From contig OY763072.1 of the NCBI GenBank assembly GCA_963666865.1, forward strand, positions 2,480,001-2,544,000: 64,000 nucleotides of DNA, read 5' to 3'. Every line of letters starts with the position of its first letter. Position 1 is the stretch's first letter. Shown piece after piece: positions 61,001 through 64,000 of this stretch. The DNA is from Bin87 sp963666865 (lineage in GTDB: Bacteria; Chloroflexota; Dehalococcoidia; Lucifugimonadales; UBA3495). The notes below the pieces were generated by a model. The model made no database searches, was not told the DNA's origin, and worked only from the letters and a program-made list of their open reading frames with translations. Made by a program: the position numbers and the translations under genes.

Positions 61001-64000
61001 CAAGCCGACGCTGGCGATGCCTACTGGAACGGCGGTGCTGGCTGGCTCCCCATCGGAGCAGACTATTTTGGCCCGTTCTCTGCCGTCTTTGACGGTGGCG
61101 GGCATACTATCGCCAACCTGTACATTGACCGGATCGACGCCGTTGCCGTTGCCATTCCCAACCTGCACATTGACTGGATCTACCCCGTTGCAATCGGCCT
61201 GTTTGGGCGTACTGATGTCAACGCGGTTATCCGGCACGTTGGCCTGATTGACGCCAAGGTGTCCCGCGCTGCTTATGGTCTATTTGTTGGCGGCCTGGTC
61301 GGACTTAACGACTCCGGCGCCATTGTAGCCAGCTACGCCACCGGCAAAGTGTCCGCTACCGGCGACAACGCCAGCGTCGGCGGCCTGGTCGGATATAGCT
61401 CGGACGGTACCGTCGCCACCAGCTACGCCGCCGTCGACGTGTCCGGGACCGGCTCCAATGCCGTTGTTGGCGGCCTAATCGGTATGCTCAACCAGGGCGC
61501 CATCACGTCCGGCTACGCCACCGGCAGCGTGACCGGCGATGACGCCAGCGCAGGCGGCCTGGTGGGCCATAACCGCAGCGGAACCATCACCGACACCTAC
61601 GCCACCGGCCGGGTGACCGGCAATAGTGTCATCAGTACCGGCGGCCTGGTGGGAATGAACCTGGGTACTCTCACTGACAGCTACTGGAACACCGAAACCT
61701 CCCGCCAGGATTCCGCAGCCGGCGGAACCTCCTTCGGCGCCGCAGGCAAAACCACCGACGAACTACAGTCGCCCACCAACAGCAACCCTGGCATCTACGC
61801 CGCGTGGGATAAGGCGGTTTGGGACTTCGGCGACCAAGACGAGTATCCTACTCTGCGCAACGTCGGCGCCGTGCCGCCTACCCCGTCCGAGGACTACGAC
61901 GCCGACGATGACGGCCTCATCGAAATCTCCAGCCTGGCCCAGCTGGACGCCATCCGCTACGACCCGGACGGCGACGGCGGCGTGGCCGACCAGGACTACG
62001 TAGCCTATACCCAGGCGTTTCCCGACGCAGCAATCGGCATGGGTTGTCCGTCCTCCGGCTGCACCGGCTACGAACTGACCGTCCATCTTGACTTTGACAC
62101 CAACGGCAACGGATGGATTGATGCGGGGGATGCTTACTGGAACGGCGGTTCGGGCTGGTTGCCCATCGGGGACAGCATCAGCGGATATGACGCGGTTTTT
62201 GACGGCAACGGCCTTACGATTGCGAACCCGCACGTCAACCGGAGCAGTTCTTACGTCGGGCTGTTTGGGGCCACTGGCAGCGGCGCCGTTATCCGGCGGG
62301 TCGGCCTAGTTTCCGGCAGCGTCTCCGGTGCCAGCCGCGTTGGAAGCCTGGCGGGGGATAACTCCGGCACCATTACCGGCAGCTACGCCACCGGCACTGT
62401 AAGCGGCAACCGGGATATCGGCGGACTGGTCGGAAGAAACTCCGGCGCCATTGTCACCAGCTACTCCGCTGGCAGCGTTTCCGGCTATGCAGACGTTGGT
62501 GGCCTCGTCGGAGAAAACAGTGGCAACGGCGCCATCACTGACAGCTACGCCACCGGCAACGTTACCCGATATGTCGGTGGAGATGATGGTGTCGGCGGCC
62601 TGGTCGGTGGTAACTACGGTAGCGCCAGCGCCATCACGCACAGCTACGCTACCGGCAGGGTGACCGGCAGTGGCAATGATGTCGGCGGGTTGGTCGGTTA
62701 TAACGGTGATGGCTACGATGATACCGGAGAACAGATATCGTACGGATCTGGCGCCGTCACCGCCAGCTATTGGGACACCGAAACCTCTGGCCAATTCTCC
62801 AGCGCCGGCGGCGTCGGCAAAACCACCGACGAGTTGCAGAATCCCACCTACTCCGATCCCGGCATCTACGCCACCTGGGACGTAACGGTATGGGACTTCC
62901 GCGGGCCGAACCAGTATCCCGTCCTGCTGAACTTGAGCGCCGCTGCTCCGAAGGTGGGGCGGCCGTCCGCGCCGCGGCTCTACTGGGTTGACGAGGAAGC
63001 GCAGAAAATCCAGCGCACCGGCCAGGACATCTACCGCCGGGTTGAGGACCAACTGACGGCCGCGGACGGCCTGACTATGCCAGGCAGCATCGCTCTGGAC
63101 CCGTTGGCCGGCAAAATGTACTGGACCGACGACGGCGCCGGCGCAATCCGCCGCGCCAATCTTGATGGCTCCAACGTCGAAACTGTGAAAGCCGGATTGG
63201 CGGATCCCGTGGGCATTGCCCTGGACCTCAACGCCGGTTATCTGTATTGGGCCGACCGCCATTGGGGCGCTATCTATCGCGGGAGATTGCGGAACGTCAA
63301 CAACCTCACCGCCGAGACTGTGGTCGACGGCCTGACGAAACCCTACCAAATCGCCCTGGACACCTTCAACGGCCATATGTACTGGACGGAACGGGGCGGA
63401 AGCAAAATCCGTCGCGCCGACTTGGACGGCAAGAATGTCATCAACATCGATTTCCAGTCCTACCAGCTGCAAAACCCCTTTGGCCTGGCCCTGGACCCGG
63501 TGGCCGGCAAGATGTACTGGACGGAACGCAGCAACGCTACCACAGGCGCGGAAGGCGTGGACTTCATTTTGTCCGCCGACTTGGACAGTGGGAACGTCGG
63601 CCTCGTAATTATCTCGGACTACCACTCCCTGAGCGGCATCGCCGTGGACGTGAACGACGGCAAAATCTACTGGACGGACGAGACGACGGGAACAATCCGC
63701 CGTGCTGACCCTGCCGCCGACGACCCGGCCCTAACGGTCGCAGACGTGGTAACCGGCCTGAGCGCGCCGGAAGGCGTCGCCGTCGCCCGCCCGTACCTGG
63801 GCAACACCCGCCTGGCGCTGACGGCTCTCTACCGTGCCACGGACGGCGACAATTGGACAGACAACGACGGCTGGCTGAGCGACGCGCTGCCAGGAACGTG
63901 GCACGGCGTCAGCGCCGACAAGCAAGGTTTGATTACGGGGTTGGATCTCAGCGACAACAACCTGTCGGGGGAGCTGCCGGCAGAGCTGGAAACCTTGAGC
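58088..64000 (+). CDS. Secreted RCC1-GLUG-YWTD-LRR mosaic protein (partial, runs off the window)
   Basis: At least 1971 aa with no stop before base 64000. ATG at 58088 (a second ATG follows); AGGA lies nine bases before. Signal peptide about 25-55 (LLAAGLLLALVATALTTAGV). Residues about 95-345: seven to eight RCC1/BLIP-II-type repeats (ISAGGGHTCGVRTDGAVACW, then WGDDEYGQATPPSGTF). A short FnIII-like part follows. Three large blocks each open with DYDADDDGLIEISNLAQLDA, hold a GCPSSGCTGYEL motif and many GLUG repeats (GGLVG ... SYATG), and close with an SYWNTETSG / KTTDELQ stretch. Then about six YWTD-type propeller repeats (GKMYWTERSNA), and at the end a leucine-rich repeat begins (LDLSDNNLSGELP). 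The dispersed Asp-rich openings could bind calcium. Confidence 0.8.
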   Translation, partial: MMYTEYIRNGITDPIRQAGRFINARRPTLPVLLAAGLLLALVATALTTAGVAAADEAEPWANPAVAAAELALPPALPDHSVAASDAPRFQQISAGGGHSCGILTGGAVVCWGDDSAGQATPPSGTFQQVSAGDWHTCGVRTDGAVACWGDDEYGQATPLSGTFQQASAGSWHTCGVRTDDAVACWGYDEYGQATPPSGTFQQASAGSWHTCGVRTDGAVACWGRNSNGQATPPSGTFQQVSAGSWHTCGVRTDGAVACWGYDEYGQATPPSGTFRQISAGGGHTCGVRTDGAVACWGDDEYGRATPPSGTFQQVSAGDWHTCGVRTDDAVACWGGDDYGQATPPATVVGDSVAPTNVVATTDGVSTVSVSWTAGGNAVSHSVYLYSLDSDLVPTEATPNGSSHIFSDVPPGDYVVFVVAYDADGNLQYTSSNLVRVESYAIAPVPTPTGHYDADNDGLIEVSNLAQLDAIRYDLDGDGAVDDSADASAYAAAFPASVANMGCPADGCTGYELTADLDFDTNSNGRADAGDAYWNDGTGWFPIANRTHSNGFSAIFDGNGRTISNLYTDRHVLDPDKDDGGLFKSIDEGGTVKRMGLLSVNIIVGTPGQLTNVRYVGGLVGYSRGTIADCYVTGSVTNGGGHTGGLVGSNRGAITGSYADVDVTGNSKSEADTGDYLGFATGGLAGANHGTIIGSRAIGNVISNAVGSRVFPIVGGLAGFNRQGAITASYATGRVTSNQTGNYVNGSVGGLVGSSDEATITASYATGNVNSSGAATTGGLVGGSHRGSSIVDSYAIGHISGLENHIGGLVGWQSSSTVTASYWNTRTSGLTTSDGGVGKTTDELQSPTNDNPGIYSTWDKAVWDFGDQDEYPTLRNVGSGIVAPPTPSGDYDADDDGLIEISNLAQLDAIRYDLDGDGLADVYFHDDYFDDTSVTAYAAAFPKAAANMGCPSSGCTGYELTADLDFDTNGNGQADAGDAYWNGGAGWLPIGADYFGPFSAVFDGGGHTIANLYIDRIDAVAVAIPNLHIDWIYPVAIGLFGRTDVNAVIRHVGLIDAKVSRAAYGLFVGGLVGLNDSGAIVASYATGKVSATGDNASVGGLVGYSSDGTVATSYAAVDVSGTGSNAVVGGLIGMLNQGAITSGYATGSVTGDDASAGGLVGHNRSGTITDTYATGRVTGNSVISTGGLVGMNLGTLTDSYWNTETSRQDSAAGGTSFGAAGKTTDELQSPTNSNPGIYAAWDKAVWDFGDQDEYPTLRNVGAVPPTPSEDYDADDDGLIEISSLAQLDAIRYDPDGDGGVADQDYVAYTQAFPDAAIGMGCPSSGCTGYELTVHLDFDTNGNGWIDAGDAYWNGGSGWLPIGDSISGYDAVFDGNGLTIANPHVNRSSSYVGLFGATGSGAVIRRVGLVSGSVSGASRVGSLAGDNSGTITGSYATGTVSGNRDIGGLVGRNSGAIVTSYSAGSVSGYADVGGLVGENSGNGAITDSYATGNVTRYVGGDDGVGGLVGGNYGSASAITHSYATGRVTGSGNDVGGLVGYNGDGYDDTGEQISYGSGAVTASYWDTETSGQFSSAGGVGKTTDELQNPTYSDPGIYATWDVTVWDFRGPNQYPVLLNLSAAAPKVGRPSAPRLYWVDEEAQKIQRTGQDIYRRVEDQLTAADGLTMPGSIALDPLAGKMYWTDDGAGAIRRANLDGSNVETVKAGLADPVGIALDLNAGYLYWADRHWGAIYRGRLRNVNNLTAETVVDGLTKPYQIALDTFNGHMYWTERGGSKIRRADLDGKNVINIDFQSYQLQNPFGLALDPVAGKMYWTERSNATTGAEGVDFILSADLDSGNVGLVIISDYHSLSGIAVDVNDGKIYWTDETTGTIRRADPAADDPALTVADVVTGLSAPEGVAVARPYLGNTRLALTALYRATDGDNWTDNDGWLSDALPGTWHGVSADKQGLITGLDLSDNNLSGELPAELETLS

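Noticed and set aside
22731..64000. Search for LPXTG, PEP-CTERM or autotransporter ends on the surface proteins
   Set aside because: None of the six visible C-termini shows such a motif; the seventh is cut by the window edge.
1..64000. tRNA, rRNA, or replication origin
   Set aside because: No cloverleaf or rRNA-like stretch and no origin-like box cluster was noticed by eye; a tRNAscan or Infernal run would settle this.

Overview
This window reads as high-GC bacterial DNA from an uncultured, probably aquatic or host-associated bacterium. The best guess is Chloroflexota: very large secreted proteins built from fibronectin type III (FnIII), Calx-beta-like, GLUG, RCC1 and YWTD repeats, plus a DUF5679-like small protein, recall sponge-associated or marine members of that phylum. 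This is an inference from protein style; there is no rRNA or tRNA here to confirm it.

Layout. (1) 0.3-11.8 kb is a defence-type accessory region. It holds a type I restriction locus with an HsdS carrying two near-identical target-recognition halves, a BrnT toxin, and an HsdR whose N-terminus is a BrnA-like antitoxin segment in the same open frame. A DUF4209 (HEPN-like motif) protein, a lipoprotein, a DUF5679-like protein that has lost its zinc-binding cysteines, and a HEPN/UPF0332-like protein follow. hsdM is not in the window and may lie upstream of base 1. (2) 11.8-17.4 kb is a nested transposon: an IS21 element (istA/istB) contains an ISNCY/IS1202-like element, which contains an IS110 element. 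The 7-bp target duplication of the outer IS21 includes the start codon of the HEPN gene, and the gene's original ribosome-binding site is now at the far end, about 5.6 kb away. (3) 17.4-22.2 kb is eroded accessory DNA: gene fragments, a frameshifted paralogue of the 10.2-kb gene, small phage-like ORFs, palindromic repeats and an HNH endonuclease. (4) 22.7-64 kb is dominated by six very large predicted secreted proteins (798, 1966, 2133, 817, 1099 and 2415 aa) and a seventh of at least 1971 aa that runs off the end. They share FnIII domains, a Cys-containing YTAYSDSGC-type module, a SNLGET...PSGAGW module, GLUG repeats and signal peptides. Between them sit an AAA ATPase-DUF4276 pair, a DUF104/PIN toxin-antitoxin pair, a retropepsin-like protease, a broken DUF3800 gene, an orphan adhesin module and a candidate small RNA.

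How it fits together. Most of the giant surface-protein genes (the 25.4-kb one is an exception) are preceded by an AT-rich island in otherwise GC-rich DNA with a palindromic, operator-like site; two neighbouring genes share nearly the same promoter with a CACTC-N-GAGTG site between the -35 and -10 positions. This suggests separately controlled paralogous adhesins that evolve by module shuffling, beside defence genes and mobile elements. Some frameshifts fall in G runs and might be sequencing errors. All coordinates and repeats were read by eye; no database search was run.
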